Origin: Pseudomonadota bacterium
GTDB taxonomy: Bacteria; Pseudomonadota; Alphaproteobacteria; Rickettsiales; SXRF01
NCBI GenBank assembly: GCA_963205195.1
Contig: CAUJHR010000016.1
Coordinates: 149,988-213,987 of the forward strand
Reading direction: 5' to 3'
Length of the DNA: 64,000 nucleotides
Part shown: positions 56,139-64,000 of the stretch, piece after piece
How positions within the stretch are numbered: the first letter of the stretch is position 1
How the letters are laid out: each line of letters starts with the position of its first letter
Notes under the pieces: generated by a model
Told to the model about the DNA's origin: nothing
The model's database searches: none
Seen by the model: the letters and a program-made list of their open reading frames with translations, nothing else
Position numbers and translations under genes: made by a program

Positions 56139-56208
56139 GTTGTCAGTTGCCGGCTGCCAGTTGCCGCTACTGCTTCCTGACAACTGGCTACTGAGAACTG
56201 AGAACTGA
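56139..56208. repeat. Heptamer inverted-repeat array in the atpD-atpC spacer
   Basis: Left arm GTTGTCAGTTGCCGGCTGCC and AGTTGCC; right arm CTGACAACTGGCTACTGAG and AACTGAGAACTG. It fills the spacer between the beta and epsilon genes and ends three bases before the atpC ATG, leaving no conventional ribosome site. Confidence 0.85.
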
Positions 56209-56211
56209 ATT

Positions 56212-56451
56212 ATGCAAGTAAAACTCATCACCCCCGAAAAGACCCTATTTGAAGGAACTGCAACTTATGTGCAGGTTCCCGGATTGCTCGGAGAATTCGG
56301 GGTTATGCCCAACCACGAACCATTCATCTCTATTTTAAAAGCCGGAACAGTCGGCATTGATACCCCTGGGGCGGCAAGGCAAGAATTTCCCATTACCGGC
56401 GGTGTTGCCCAGATAGTGCATGACAATGTGACCTTACTGGTCGAAGCCTGA
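56212..56451 (+). CDS. atpC: ATP synthase F1 subunit epsilon, short form
   Basis: Rotor subunit that couples F1 to the c-ring. The 79-residue protein corresponds to the N-terminal beta-sandwich only: MQVKLITPEKTLFEGTATYVQVPGLLGEFGVMPNHEPFISILKAG, then GGVAQIVHDNVTLLVEA. The C-terminal two-helix domain of about 45 residues, which carries the inhibitory function in many bacteria, is absent. Short epsilons are known in some lineages, so this may be normal here. The stop is followed by a heptamer array rather than residual coding sequence for the missing domain. The start codon is immediately after a heptamer hairpin and has no clear Shine-Dalgarno sequence. Confidence 0.93.
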   Translation: MQVKLITPEKTLFEGTATYVQVPGLLGEFGVMPNHEPFISILKAGTVGIDTPGAARQEFPITGGVAQIVHDNVTLLVEA

Positions 56452-56518
56452 TAACTGATAACGGATGATAACTATCCGTTATTTTCTTCACCATCTGTCA
56501 TCCGCCATCTGTCATCTA
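56450..56518. repeat. Heptamer inverted-repeat array after atpC, TCATCCG type
   Basis: Left arm GATAACTGATAACGGATGATA; right arm CATCTGTCATCCGCCATCTG and TCATCTA. It begins within the atpC stop codon. Confidence 0.8.
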
Positions 56519-56571
56519 TAGTATTTGGCATAAAGATTGCTCCTCCCTAAAAAACTACAGGGAGTATAAAA

Positions 56572-56955
56572 ATGACAACAGAAATTACAATCTATCCGCA
56601 GCCGCATAATCTATCGCCCTACCAGCAAAGGCAGGCGACTGCCTTTGACAGTATCAACGATAATTTTTTTGGCAATGGCGGGCTGAATTTTAAATCAGTA
56701 CTCGACACCGTAAACCCGCTGCAGCAGCTTCCGGGTGTATCCACCGTCTACCGCGCAATGAGCAATGACACTATATCGAGCGGCTCGCGCCTGATCGGAG
56801 GTGCGCTGCTTGGCGGGCCTATTGGCTTTGGAATGGCGCTGCTCAATGAAATAGTAAGCGGTACAACGGGAAAGGATATAGGAACACACCTTCTGGCAGC
56901 GATCACCGATAAATATGATTCTGCTGATTCGCTGGTTCCGCAGCAGCAGGCTTAA
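56572..56955 (+). CDS. Hypothetical protein with glycine-rich hydrophobic segment
   Basis: A 127-residue protein. The N-terminal half is polar (TIYPQPHNLSPYQQRQATAFDSINDNFFGNGG); a glycine-rich hydrophobic stretch SGSRLIGGALLGGPIGFGMALLNEIVSG near residues 63-90 could form a glycine-zipper membrane hairpin. The C-terminus is polar with a Q-rich end. GGGAG lies eight bases before the ATG, so translation is well supported. I recognise no function. It is monocistronic after the atp operon. Confidence 0.65.
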   Translation: MTTEITIYPQPHNLSPYQQRQATAFDSINDNFFGNGGLNFKSVLDTVNPLQQLPGVSTVYRAMSNDTISSGSRLIGGALLGGPIGFGMALLNEIVSGTTGKDIGTHLLAAITDKYDSADSLVPQQQA

Positions 56956-57133
56956 GATTGCAGGAAAAATATAGGGCGAGCAGCAAGCTAAGTGCGAAGC
57001 TTGCCCGCCACATATTATCCTGTGAAATAATATTGAAATGCACAAGCCAGCCGCCAATAGCTGTAGGCATCCAGAATAGCATGGAAAAAAGCCAGCATAT
57101 GAATTCATGTAATGAAAAAGTAAAACTTCGCAT
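56903..57133 (-). CDS. Possible small membrane protein
   Basis: A 76-residue frame with two hydrophobic segments (FICWLFSMLFWMPTAIGGWLV and ASFALSLLLALYFSC) and a polar C-terminus. Its last 53 bases overlap the convergent gene at 56572-56955. The ATG at 57133 is preceded by GGTAGA, a weak ribosome site. The coherent two-helix pattern suggests a real small membrane protein, but it could be chance. Confidence 0.4.
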   Translation of the reverse strand: MRSFTFSLHEFICWLFSMLFWMPTAIGGWLVHFNIISQDNMWRASFALSLLLALYFSCNLKPAAAEPANQQNHIYR

Positions 57134-57205
57134 ATTCTACCCATAGTTGCGTATATAAAAAATATACAATTATGGATTGTAGCAGTCAAATCCCATTCTG
57201 GGATT

Positions 57206-57871
57206 CTAATCTCTATGACCGAATAAGGCCGTTCCTATCCTAACGCAGGTCGAGCCCATACGGATGGCCGCCTCAAAATCATTACTCATCCCCATGCTAA
57301 GCTTTTCAAGTCCATTACGCAGGGCAATTTCGCGCAAAAGCGCAAAATGCGGTGCGGGTGGTTGATCGTGCGGTGGCACACACATAAGCCCCACCACCGG
57401 GAGTTCCAGCTTTTTACAAAAATCTATGAACCCGTCAGCTTTTTCAGGAGCCACACCCGCTTTCTGCGGCTCTGCCCCGGTATTCACCTGAATGTAAAAT
57501 TCTTTCCCCTGAATCCTGAATCCGCAGTCCCGAATCCTGATTATCTCCTCAGCCAGCCCTTCCCGGTCCAAACTCTGTATAACATCGAACAAAGCCAGCG
57601 CATGCTTAACCTTGTTTGTCTGGAGTGGGCCGATAAGATGCAGTTTAATATCAGGATATTTCTTTTTAAGCGCTGTCCATTTCGCCTCTGCCTCCTGCAC
57701 GCGGTTTTCCCCGAAATTACATATCCCCCCTTTTATAACCTCTTCAATAGCCAAAGCAGTCTGGGCCTTGCTTGCTGCCAGCAACACAACTTCTTTTGCG
57801 GCTATTTGGGATTTAAGCCGGGCTTTTTCCATTGAATCAGCCAGTTTTTGTATATTATCTGTAATATTCAT
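57206..57871 (-). CDS. yggS: PLP homeostasis protein YggS/PLPBP
   Basis: Pyridoxal-phosphate-binding protein that keeps PLP and amino acid pools balanced. The 221-residue TIM-barrel protein has the PLP lysine in LLAASKAQT (about residue 35), CNFGENRVQEAEAKW, LHLIGPLQTNKVKHAL, VQSLDREGLAEEI, QVNTGAEPQKAGV, GLMCVPP and the C-terminal LSMGMSNDFEAAIRMGSTCVRIGTALFG. A loop near residues 110-121 (IRDCGFRIQGK) is encoded by a heptamer repeat, apparently without disrupting the frame. Divergent from the porin gene. Confidence 0.95.
   Translation of the reverse strand: MNITDNIQKLADSMEKARLKSQIAAKEVVLLAASKAQTALAIEEVIKGGICNFGENRVQEAEAKWTALKKKYPDIKLHLIGPLQTNKVKHALALFDVIQSLDREGLAEEIIRIRDCGFRIQGKEFYIQVNTGAEPQKAGVAPEKADGFIDFCKKLELPVVGLMCVPPHDQPPAPHFALLREIALRNGLEKLSMGMSNDFEAAIRMGSTCVRIGTALFGHRD
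57508..57540. repeat. Heptamer array inside yggS, GGATTCA type
   Basis: CCTGAATCCTGAATCCGCAG then TCCCGAATCCTGA within the coding sequence, read on the minus strand as IRDCGFRIQG in the loop before the QVNTG strand. Only one arm orientation is present. The heptamer type is that of the tRNA-Leu leader and leuS arrays. Confidence 0.75.
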
Positions 57872-58133
57872 ATGCAGTTCACGACCTTAATCATTAAAAA
57901 ATACTTAAAAAAACCAGTGTTTTCCATCAAAATTGTTGCCATATTGCCACATAGTTTCCGAAAACACCTCATTTGGGAGCTTTGAATACCGTTACGGCTT
58001 GCAAGGCTTGGCAGTTTGCACAATAACTAACTCAGGTAAAATCATGAAGTGATTATTATTAATTGTTGCTTTATGTAGCCTAGATTGTTCTTCTAGTCAC
58101 AGAATTTATTAAACCCTTACTAAGGAAATACTT

Positions 58134-59270
58134 ATGAAAAAGATTCTTCTCGGTACAACTGCTCTTATCGGTTCTGCTGCCCTGTTCGCAGGTGCTGCAA
58201 ACGCTGCTGAAACCCCAAAGATCACCCTCGGTGGTTTTTCAAACTTTGAAGCTGGCTTCACCAGTGAAGATTTAGACACTGATCAACGCGCTGGCGCTTT
58301 CCGCACCGATAACGTGATCACTGTTCGCGTTGCTGGTAAAAACGATATGGGCATGGGTTATGGTGCTGGTATCGATCTCGAAGCTGATACTTCAGACAAC
58401 GCTGACTCTGCTGGTGTTAACGCTGAACGTACCTTCATTTATGTTGATGGTAAATGGGGTAAATTACAGGGCGGTTCTGACCTTGGCGTAACCAAAACAA
58501 TGAAAATCGATGCTTCTAGCATCGCTCGCGCTACTGGTGGTGTTGATGGCGATTTCAAGTACTTCATGAACACTAATGCTGGTGGCACTGTATTCGCTAC
58601 CCCTGACCTGTTCCTTGATTACGGTTCAACCGTTCTTGGTGATGAATCTTCACAGGCCATCAACAAAGTTAGCTATTACACTCCACGTTTTGCTGGTTTC
58701 CAGGCTGGCGTGAGCTACCTGTTTGATACAACTGGTGGTGATCGTGGTCAGTTCCTTAGCCGCGCTAACGACACTACTGGTGAAGCTCAGAACGTTATCC
58801 TCGGTGCTTTGAACTATGAAGGCAAATTCAGCAATGTTGGCGTTGCTCTCGGTGCTACCGGTGAATTCGGTAACTCAGAAGACAACACCTACAACAACCT
58901 GCGCACATGGCAGGCTGGTGCTAAATTTGATTTCATGGGCTTCAGCCTCGCTGGTTCTTATGGTAACTTAGGTGACAGCTTACGCCTTAAGTCAGCTACC
59001 AGCGATAGCTCAAACTACTTCTGGACTGTTGGTGGCGCGTATGAAGTTGGTCCTTTCGGTGCCAGCGTTACTTACTTGAACAGCGAATTTGATAACGGTG
59101 CTGGTCTTGGTCATAATGACTTCTCAAACCTGTCATTTGGCGTAGACTACAAACTAGCAGCTGGCTTAACTCCATATGCTGAAGTTAACGTAGTTCGTTA
59201 TGACCCAACTGGAACAGTGAATGACAACGATGCTACCGTTGTTATCGTTGGTACACAGCTCGCTTTCTAA
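58134..59270 (+). CDS. Gram-negative porin
   Basis: A 378-residue outer-membrane beta-barrel porin. The signal peptide is residues 1-24 (MKKILLGTTALIGSAALFAGAANA). The mature protein begins AETPKITLGGFSNFEAGF, continues in alternating amphipathic strands with many glycine and aspartate turns (GKNDMGMGYGAGIDLEADTS, YVDGKWGKLQGGSDLG), and ends with a terminal strand VVIVGTQLAF, with the C-terminal Phe needed for BAM recognition. Codon use is very uniform (many GCT, GGT, AAC), which suggests high expression. Monocistronic, with a 262-base leader region and a strong terminator. Confidence 0.93.
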   Translation: MKKILLGTTALIGSAALFAGAANAAETPKITLGGFSNFEAGFTSEDLDTDQRAGAFRTDNVITVRVAGKNDMGMGYGAGIDLEADTSDNADSAGVNAERTFIYVDGKWGKLQGGSDLGVTKTMKIDASSIARATGGVDGDFKYFMNTNAGGTVFATPDLFLDYGSTVLGDESSQAINKVSYYTPRFAGFQAGVSYLFDTTGGDRGQFLSRANDTTGEAQNVILGALNYEGKFSNVGVALGATGEFGNSEDNTYNNLRTWQAGAKFDFMGFSLAGSYGNLGDSLRLKSATSDSSNYFWTVGGAYEVGPFGASVTYLNSEFDNGAGLGHNDFSNLSFGVDYKLAAGLTPYAEVNVVRYDPTGTVNDNDATVVIVGTQLAF

Positions 59271-59294
59271 TCTGAAAGTCAGTTGATAAAATCA

Positions 59295-59327
59295 AGGGCG
59301 GTGCTTTTCAGCATCGCCCTTTTTTTA
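59295..59327 (+). terminator. Rho-independent terminator of the porin gene
   Basis: AGGGCGGTGC and AGCATCGCCCT arms with a TTTTC loop followed by seven T residues, 24 bases after the porin stop. Confidence 0.93.
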
Positions 59328-59335
59328 TCGCTGTT

Positions 59336-59516
59336 GTCATGCCAGCGCAGGCTGGCATCCATGTTATTACTGGATTGCTTCGTTTCACTCGCAATGACAA
59401 ATTACTAACTACAAATCTTGCACACATATTTTTTTATGATATATTCCGCATCGCTTTGTCATCCTGAACGTATGTGAGGGATCTTTGCAAAGATTCCTCG
59501 CTTCACTCGGAATGAC
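59336..59516. repeat. GTCAT-type palindromic repeats between porin and DUF3576 gene
   Basis: Two units: 59336-59398 (GTCATGCCAGCGCAGGCTGGC then GGATTGCTTCG...CGCAATGAC) and 59458-59516 (GTCATCCTGAACG...GGAATGAC). The first resembles the one at 39302. The intervening 60 bases are AT-rich with no gene. Confidence 0.7.
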
Positions 59517-59535
59517 ATTTATTAGGAATAGAACC

Positions 59536-60045
59536 ATGAAAAAATCATTACTTGCCCTTGCCTCTATGTTTATAATTTCTGCCTGCTCCGGCATTAGCAG
59601 TACGGCGCCAAGCACAATAAGCGCAGAGGAAAAACGCAAGGAAGAGCGCGGCAAATTAACTGGTGAAGACGGGCTTTCAGTTGGCGGCAGCCGCCGTGAC
59701 GACGCATCTTATGCCTCCCCGCTTGGTGTGAACAGCTACCTATGGCGCGCAACACTTGATACACTTTCTTTCATGCCTTTGGTATCTGAAGATCCTTTCG
59801 GTGGCGTAATAATAACTGATTGGTATGAGGATTCAAAAACACCAGGCGAACGCTTCAAAGTAAATGCTCTCATACTCGATAAAACATTACGTGCTGATGG
59901 CATAAAGATCACCTTGTTCAAGCAAACTATGGATAAGAAAACCGGCGCTTGGCGCGATAAGAAAACTGATTCCGCCGACGCCCGCAGGATAGAAGATACG
60001 ATTCTCACAAGGGCGCGTGAACTTAAGATAAACCAAGGAAGGTAG
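59536..60045 (+). CDS. DUF3576 family lipoprotein
   Basis: A 169-residue lipoprotein from ATG 59536, with signal MKKSLLALASMFIISAC and lipobox ISAC (Cys17). The mature part has a basic low-complexity linker, then SYLWRATLDTLSFMPLVSEDPFGGVIITDWYEDSKTPGERFKVNALILDKTLRADGIKITLFKQ, matching the DUF3576 domain. In alphaproteobacteria this gene regularly precedes leuS and lptE, as here. A longer frame from 59485 includes the preceding repeat and is not supported. Function is unknown; placement beside lptE suggests an outer-membrane-related role. Confidence 0.88.
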   Translation: MKKSLLALASMFIISACSGISSTAPSTISAEEKRKEERGKLTGEDGLSVGGSRRDDASYASPLGVNSYLWRATLDTLSFMPLVSEDPFGGVIITDWYEDSKTPGERFKVNALILDKTLRADGIKITLFKQTMDKKTGAWRDKKTDSADARRIEDTILTRARELKINQGR

Positions 60046-60105
60046 TTGCAAGTTATTAGTTGCTGGAAAGCTACTGGCAACTAGCAACTGACAACTAACA
60101 ACTAC
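60045..60105. repeat. Heptamer inverted-repeat array upstream of leuS, AGCAACT type
   Basis: Left arm GTTGCAAGTTATTAGTTGC; right arm GGCAACTAGCAACTGACAAC and TAACAACTACT, ending one base before the leuS ATG. It fills the DUF3576-leuS gap completely and leaves no Shine-Dalgarno sequence for leuS outside the hairpin. Confidence 0.85.
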
Positions 60106-60106
60106 T

Positions 60107-62650
60107 ATGACAGAACCCACCCGCTACAACTTCCGCGAATCCGAGGCAAAATGGCAGTCCTACTGGCAGAAGGAGCAAACTTTTGCCGCAAAAACTGATT
60201 CCACGAAACCTAAATATTACGTGCTGGAAATGTTCCCATATCCTTCGGGCAACATCCATATGGGCCATGTGCGAAATTATACTTTGGGCGATGTAGTTGC
60301 CCGCAGCAAACGTGCACAAGGCTATAATGTTCTGCACCCGATGGGCTGGGATGCTTTCGGCCTGCCCGCCGAGAATGCGGCCATCCAGAATAATTCGCAC
60401 CCAAAAACATGGACTCTGGCTAATATAGAAACCATGCGCGAACAGCTAAAACTGATAGGCCTTTCTTATGACTGGTCGCGTGAGCTGGCCACATGCCTTC
60501 CAGAATATTACAAACATGAGCAGCTTTTCTTCCTGAAATTTTTAGAAAACGGTCTAGCCTACCGCAAAGAAGCCGAAGTTAATTGGGACCCGATAGATAA
60601 TACTGTGCTTGCCAATGAGCAGGTTATAGACGGGCGCGGCTGGCGCAGCGGCGCATTGGTCGAACGCCGTAAATTATCGCAGTGGTTTTTACGTATCTCC
60701 GACTTTGCTGATGATCTTTTGGCTGGGTTAGATACATTAAAGGAATGGCCAGATAAAGTACGGCTTATGCAGGAGCGCTGGATAGGAAAATCCCAAGGCG
60801 CAACCTTAAAGCTTAAACTTAAGAATAAGCCATTAGGCATTGATAATTATCTGGAAATTTACACAACACGCCCAGATACAATTTTTGGAATGAGCTTCTG
60901 CGCCATATCTCCACAGCATCCCATTTCCTCCACGCTAGCAACTAGTAATCAGCAACTAGTAACTTTTATAAGTGAATGCAATGCTTTAGGAACAAGCGAA
61001 GAAGCGATTGAAAAAGCCGATAAAAAAGGGTTTGATACCGGGCTTAAGATAATTCATCCATTCACTGGCTCCGAAGTGCCACTTTATGTTGCCAATTTCG
61101 TGCTTATGGACTACGGCACCGGGGCAATATTCGGCTGCCCGGCTCATGACACTCGCGATTTTGATTTCGCCACTAAATATAATTTACCAATTATAACAGT
61201 CGTTGATGAAAATGATAAATTGGTTAATTCAGATTTCTTAAACGGTCTGAATGTAGCCGACGCAAAAAAAGCAGCTATCTTTGAACTGGAGCGTTTAGGA
61301 GTAGGCAAGGAAAAAACAAACTACCGCCTGCGTGACTGGGGAATTTCGCGGCAGCGCTATTGGGGCTGCCCGATACCAATTATCCATTGTGATTCCTGTG
61401 GTATAGTCCCAGTTCCTCAAGAAAACCTGCCGGTAGAATTACCACAAGATGTAACTTTTGACAAACCAGGTAATCCGCTGGAACACCATCCGACATGGAA
61501 ACATGTTGATTGCCCAGCATGCGGTGCGAAGGCTCGCCGTGAAACCGATACATTTGACACGTTTTTCGAGTCATCATGGTATTATTTCAGGTATGCAACA
61601 CTTCCCTCACCCGATCCGCTGGAGAAAAACGCACTGAATTACTGGCTTCCATCAAATGGCGGAGTGGATTGTTACATAGGCGGAATAGAACATGCGGTGC
61701 TGCATTTGCTTTATTCGCGTTTTTTCACCCGTGCCTTGAATAAATGCGGAATGGTTAGCAATAATGAACCTTTCAAACGCCTCGAAACCCAAGGCATGAT
61801 CTCGCACGAAACTTATAAAAATGGCGAAGGGAAATGGCTCTCACCCGATGAAATTGCAAAAAACGACAAGGGCGGGATAGTAGAAATTTCTACAAACAAG
61901 CCCGTCACCGTTGGCCGCATCGAAAAAATGAGCAAGTCAAAGAAAAACACCATAGACCCGCGCCATATCATCACCACCTACGGGGTTGATGCAGCCCGCC
62001 TGTTCATGCTTTCCGATAGCCCGCCAGAGCGTGACCTAGAGTGGACAGATGCAGGCATTGAGGGTGCGTGGCGCTATATAAACCGTCTGTGGCGCCTGGT
62101 GATGACTTATAAGGATTCGGGATTCGGGATTCAGGATTCAGGCAAAAGCCACACTTCTGACGACTTACTCAAAGCGATGCACAAAACCATTGCCGCCGTC
62201 ACCGATGATTTGGAACGTTTCCACTTCAATAAAGCCATCGCCCGCATCCGCGAGCTGACAAATTTATTGGAAAAATCTATTTCCCCCGAATCCCGAATCC
62301 TGAATCCTGAATCCTTCAACAAAGCCCTCACCGCTGCTATTCACCTGATGAATCCCTTTATGCCTCATCTCGCCGAGGAACTTTGGCAACAGCTTGGCAA
62401 CAAAGACCATATTGCCGACAGGCCGTGGCCGGTTGCCGATAGTGCGTGGCTGGTCGATGATAGCGTAACCATCGCCATACAGGTAAATGGCAAGCTGCGC
62501 GCAACCATTGAAGTGGCTAAAGATGCTGATAAAAAACTGGTTGAGGAACAGGCGCTTTCCCAACCTGCAATTGCCGCATTGCTAAAAGATAAAAAACTGA
62601 ATAAAGTAATAGTCGTACCAAACAGGATTGTTAATGTCGTTGCGAACTAA
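60107..62650 (+). CDS. leuS: Leucyl-tRNA synthetase
   Basis: Class I synthetase that charges tRNA-Leu and edits misacylated products. The 847-residue protein has the HIGH motif in [17 protein letters not shown] (about residues 42-60), the CP1 editing domain ([29 protein letters not shown]), a zinc-like CDSCG/CPACG pair, and the KMSKS motif [10 protein letters not shown] near residue 606. Three stretches of heptamer-type sequence are in frame: near residue 278-286 in CP1, at 670-679 ([10 protein letters not shown]) and 727-736 ([10 protein letters not shown]). The last two are complementary to one another. lptE overlaps its 3' end. Confidence 0.97.
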   Translation: MTEPTRYNFRESEAKWQSYWQKEQTFAAKTDSTKPKYYVLEMFPYPSGNIHMGHVRNYTLGDVVARSKRAQGYNVLHPMGWDAFGLPAENAAIQNNSHPKTWTLANIETMREQLKLIGLSYDWSRELATCLPEYYKHEQLFFLKFLENGLAYRKEAEVNWDPIDNTVLANEQVIDGRGWRSGALVERRKLSQWFLRISDFADDLLAGLDTLKEWPDKVRLMQERWIGKSQGATLKLKLKNKPLGIDNYLEIYTTRPDTIFGMSFCAISPQHPISSTLATSNQQLVTFISECNALGTSEEAIEKADKKGFDTGLKIIHPFTGSEVPLYVANFVLMDYGTGAIFGCPAHDTRDFDFATKYNLPIITVVDENDKLVNSDFLNGLNVADAKKAAIFELERLGVGKEKTNYRLRDWGISRQRYWGCPIPIIHCDSCGIVPVPQENLPVELPQDVTFDKPGNPLEHHPTWKHVDCPACGAKARRETDTFDTFFESSWYYFRYATLPSPDPLEKNALNYWLPSNGGVDCYIGGIEHAVLHLLYSRFFTRALNKCGMVSNNEPFKRLETQGMISHETYKNGEGKWLSPDEIAKNDKGGIVEISTNKPVTVGRIEKMSKSKKNTIDPRHIITTYGVDAARLFMLSDSPPERDLEWTDAGIEGAWRYINRLWRLVMTYKDSGFGIQDSGKSHTSDDLLKAMHKTIAAVTDDLERFHFNKAIARIRELTNLLEKSISPESRILNPESFNKALTAAIHLMNPFMPHLAEELWQQLGNKDHIADRPWPVADSAWLVDDSVTIAIQVNGKLRATIEVAKDADKKLVEEQALSQPAIAALLKDKKLNKVIVVPNRIVNVVAN
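60935..60963. repeat. Heptamer-like array inside leuS (CP1), AGCAACT type
   Basis: CTAGCAACTAGTAATCAGCA and ACTAGTAAC: AGCAACTAGTAA occurs twice. It is translated as [11 protein letters not shown] in the CP1 editing domain. From memory of other LeuRS sequences this part aligns without added length, so it may be converted rather than inserted sequence. Confidence 0.6.
62113..62142. repeat. In-frame heptamer array in leuS, left arm (GGATTCG/GGATTCA)
   Basis: Two GGATTCG then two GGATTCA heptamers, encoding [10 protein letters not shown] in the linker before the anticodon-binding domain. Complementary arm lies at 62285-62314; the arms pair at 28 of 30 positions if G-U is allowed. Confidence 0.85.
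62285..62314. repeat. In-frame heptamer array in leuS, right arm (CCCGAAT/CCTGAAT)
   Basis: Two CCCGAAT then two CCTGAAT heptamers, encoding [10 protein letters not shown] in a loop of the anticodon-binding domain. It is separated from its complement at 62113-62142 by about 142 bases of ordinary leuS coding sequence. Confidence 0.85.
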
Positions 62651-63248
62651 AATATTCCCGCTAATCATGCTCATGCTGCTAACTGCCTGCGGTTTCCACC
62701 CGGTTTACGGCACAGCATCACAGCTTCCAGCTGATTCTCCGTTGCGTGAAGGCGTAAAAATATCCGCAAGTGCAAGCGGCGTAGTGAATACCACTGGCGA
62801 TACATCAACAAACCTTGATAGCAGTGCTAATAAATCAATGGAACGCCAGTTCACAAACAACCTGAGTGATATGCTGCCCGATTCTAAATCACCTGCTTAC
62901 GAGCTACAGGTTTCTATCGTACAATCCAGCGTAGGGCTAGGCGTTGCGCGTGATGGTACGGCATCGCGTTATAATTTTGTGCTGAATTCCACATATAACC
63001 TGGTACGGCTTTCTGACGGCCAGATCCTTGACAACGGCTCTTTAAGCAACGTAACCAGCTATAACAACCCTAACAATCAATATTTCTCCACCTATATATC
63101 CGAACAGGATGCGCGCAAACGCGGTATAAAAGAACTTGCCGAGTCATACCGTATGCGCCTTATCTCCTACATAAAAAAACAGCAGCCAGCACCTTTGCCT
63201 CTTTCCACCCCACCGGCACCAGATGAAACTTGCCCCAAAGTCTGTTGA
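62634..63248 (+). CDS. lptE: LPS-assembly lipoprotein LptE
   Basis: Outer-membrane lipoprotein that plugs the LptD barrel in LPS transport. From ATG 62634 the 204-residue protein has a lipoprotein signal [19 protein letters not shown] with lipobox LTAC (Cys19), then CGFHPVYG, the usual LptE start. The mature part has [24 protein letters not shown] and a C-terminal helix with [14 protein letters not shown], then a proline-rich tail. It overlaps leuS by 17 bases and holA by 26, so leuS-lptE-holA are tightly coupled, the usual alphaproteobacterial order. Confidence 0.93.
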   Translation: MSLRTKIFPLIMLMLLTACGFHPVYGTASQLPADSPLREGVKISASASGVVNTTGDTSTNLDSSANKSMERQFTNNLSDMLPDSKSPAYELQVSIVQSSVGLGVARDGTASRYNFVLNSTYNLVRLSDGQILDNGSLSNVTSYNNPNNQYFSTYISEQDARKRGIKELAESYRMRLISYIKKQQPAPLPLSTPPAPDETCPKVC

Positions 63249-64000
63249 TTCCTTCCTGTTAAATCCGCAGCGGGAGCATCTTGCGGTGTTAATATATGGC
63301 GCCGATAGCGGCCTGGTGCGTGAAAGAAGCGAAAAGATAAGCAAGGCTATATTAGGGGCCGATTTTTCCGACCCATTTGCCAAACTTGAATTATCCGAAG
63401 CAGAATTGCTGGCCGACCCTGCCCGCCTTTGTGATGAATTATCTGCGGTGAGTATGATGAATCCCCGGCGCGTAATTATTGTGCGCGACGCAGGAAATAA
63501 TTTCACCAAAGTTATAGAACCAGCCCTTCCCTACCTGCATAAGGATAATTACCTCATAATTCTTGCCGACGAGCTGACCGGGAAATCGTCCCTGCGCCTT
63601 TTGTTTGAAAAAGAGCAGTCCTGCGCTGCGCTGGCTTGTTACAAAGATGAGATGCGCGACGTAAGCGCCGTGATACGTAAAAAATTTGACGAAGCAGCTA
63701 TAAGCTATGACCGCGAGGTACTGGATTATTTAGCCTCCCAGCTTGGCAATGACCGCTACGTAACTAATCAGGAACTTGATTAACTGGTTTTATAGGCTGG
63801 TGATGAGAAGATAATTACGCTTGAAGATGCAAGACAGCTGATTGCTTCCAACCAGGCGCGACAACTTGACGATATAGTGAATTCAGTTGCCGACAGGAAT
63901 CTTGCAGCGCTGGAGAAAAACATCACCCAGCATCTGCGCGAAGGCACGCAGCCAATAATGTACCTGCGTGCGCTCCAGCGTTATTTTAACCGGCTTTATG
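63223..64000 (+). pseudogene. holA: DNA polymerase III subunit delta HolA, interrupted by two stop codons, cut by window end
   Basis: Clamp-loader subunit that opens the beta clamp. The frame begins [39 protein letters not shown] and continues with normal HolA features (LCDELSAVSMMNPRRVIIVRDAG, LIILADELTGKSSLRLLFEK) to DRYVTNQELD. At 63781 a TAA and at 63793 a TAG follow in the same frame; after them the homologous sequence resumes without a shift (AGDEKIITLEDARQLIASNQARQLDDIV...) to the window end. The expected residues at the stops are Lys and Tyr, so each is one substitution away. Other genes here use TAA and TAG normally, so recoding is unlikely. HolA is generally essential, so sequencing or assembly error is a real possibility. 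Confidence 0.75.

Noticed and set aside
56695..57189. A 164-residue minus-strand frame overlapping the 56572 gene
   Set aside because: It covers most of a better supported plus-strand gene with a good ribosome site and has no coherent domain. Only the shorter 56903-57133 frame looks possible.
63781..63795. Reassignment of TAA and TAG to amino acids
   Set aside because: rpsF, rpsR, priA and proC end in TAG and many others in TAA at the expected protein ends, so the standard bacterial code is in use.

Overview
This window looks like chromosomal DNA of an alphaproteobacterium. The gene neighbourhoods are typical of the class: fabD divergent from rpsF-rpsR-DUF2232-rplI-dnaB-alr, a CtrA cell-cycle regulator with CtrA-type boxes upstream, ybjN-proC, DUF484 next to xerC, DUF3576-leuS-lptE-holA, and an atpHAGDC operon. 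Phasin, a Gram-negative porin, lptE and hldD indicate a polyhydroxyalkanoate-associated phasin and an LPS outer membrane; fliI/fliJ indicate a flagellar or related type III export apparatus. Branched-chain amino acid and proline synthesis genes argue against an extremely reduced parasite, although tandem ankyrin-type genes hint at contact with eukaryotes. I cannot name the genus.

Layout. 1-6.3 kb: fabD (cut by the window edge), ribosomal proteins S6, S18 and L9, a small membrane protein, dnaB and alr. 6.5-8.3 kb: four tandem short genes, the first two with ankyrin repeats. 8.5-12.6 kb: ilvBN, a GT87-like membrane protein and ogt. 12.7-20.4 kb: an orphan sulfate-binding protein, a lipoprotein, a duplicated-domain protein, sixA, ppk-ppx and a hypothetical gene. 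20.8-25.5 kb: hldD, ubiK, ybjN-proC, phasin and mutM. 25.5-31.7 kb: groESL behind a heat-shock-type promoter, a large unknown protein and lon. 31.9-38.3 kb: tRNA-Leu(UAG), a toxin-antitoxin pair, rodA, and fliJ and fliI separated by an inverted two-gene island carrying a beta-solenoid protein. 38.5-43 kb: ctrA, two small genes, a solitary phage-type terminase pair and a flippase-like membrane protein. 43-51 kb: glmS, a second beta-solenoid paralogue, xerC, DUF484, transaldolase and priA. 51.3-56.5 kb: ATP synthase F1 operon with an extra unknown gene between atpG and atpD and a short epsilon subunit. 56.5-64 kb: small hypotheticals, yggS, porin, DUF3576, leuS, lptE and a holA reading frame broken by two stop codons.

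The most unusual feature is repeat biology. (1) At least fifteen loci carry arrays of degenerate heptanucleotides, mostly as inverted arms. The heptamer differs from locus to locus: TCATCCG, TCATTGG, GGATTCA, AGCAACT and GAGGTCA types. They sit in intergenic gaps, inside operons (groES-groEL, atpD-atpC), at start codons (alr, proC), at C-termini (fliJ, the flippase-like gene) and in frame inside leuS and yggS. (2) Three families of roughly 100-180 bp palindromic elements (A, B and C here) are present. Every complete A copy, the complete B copy before mutM and one C copy end within a few bases of a minus-strand stop codon. Their outer stems differ between copies in a compensatory way, which implies selection on, or a mechanism that maintains, a hairpin. 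(3) Common GTCAT-type palindromic repeats fill several other gaps.
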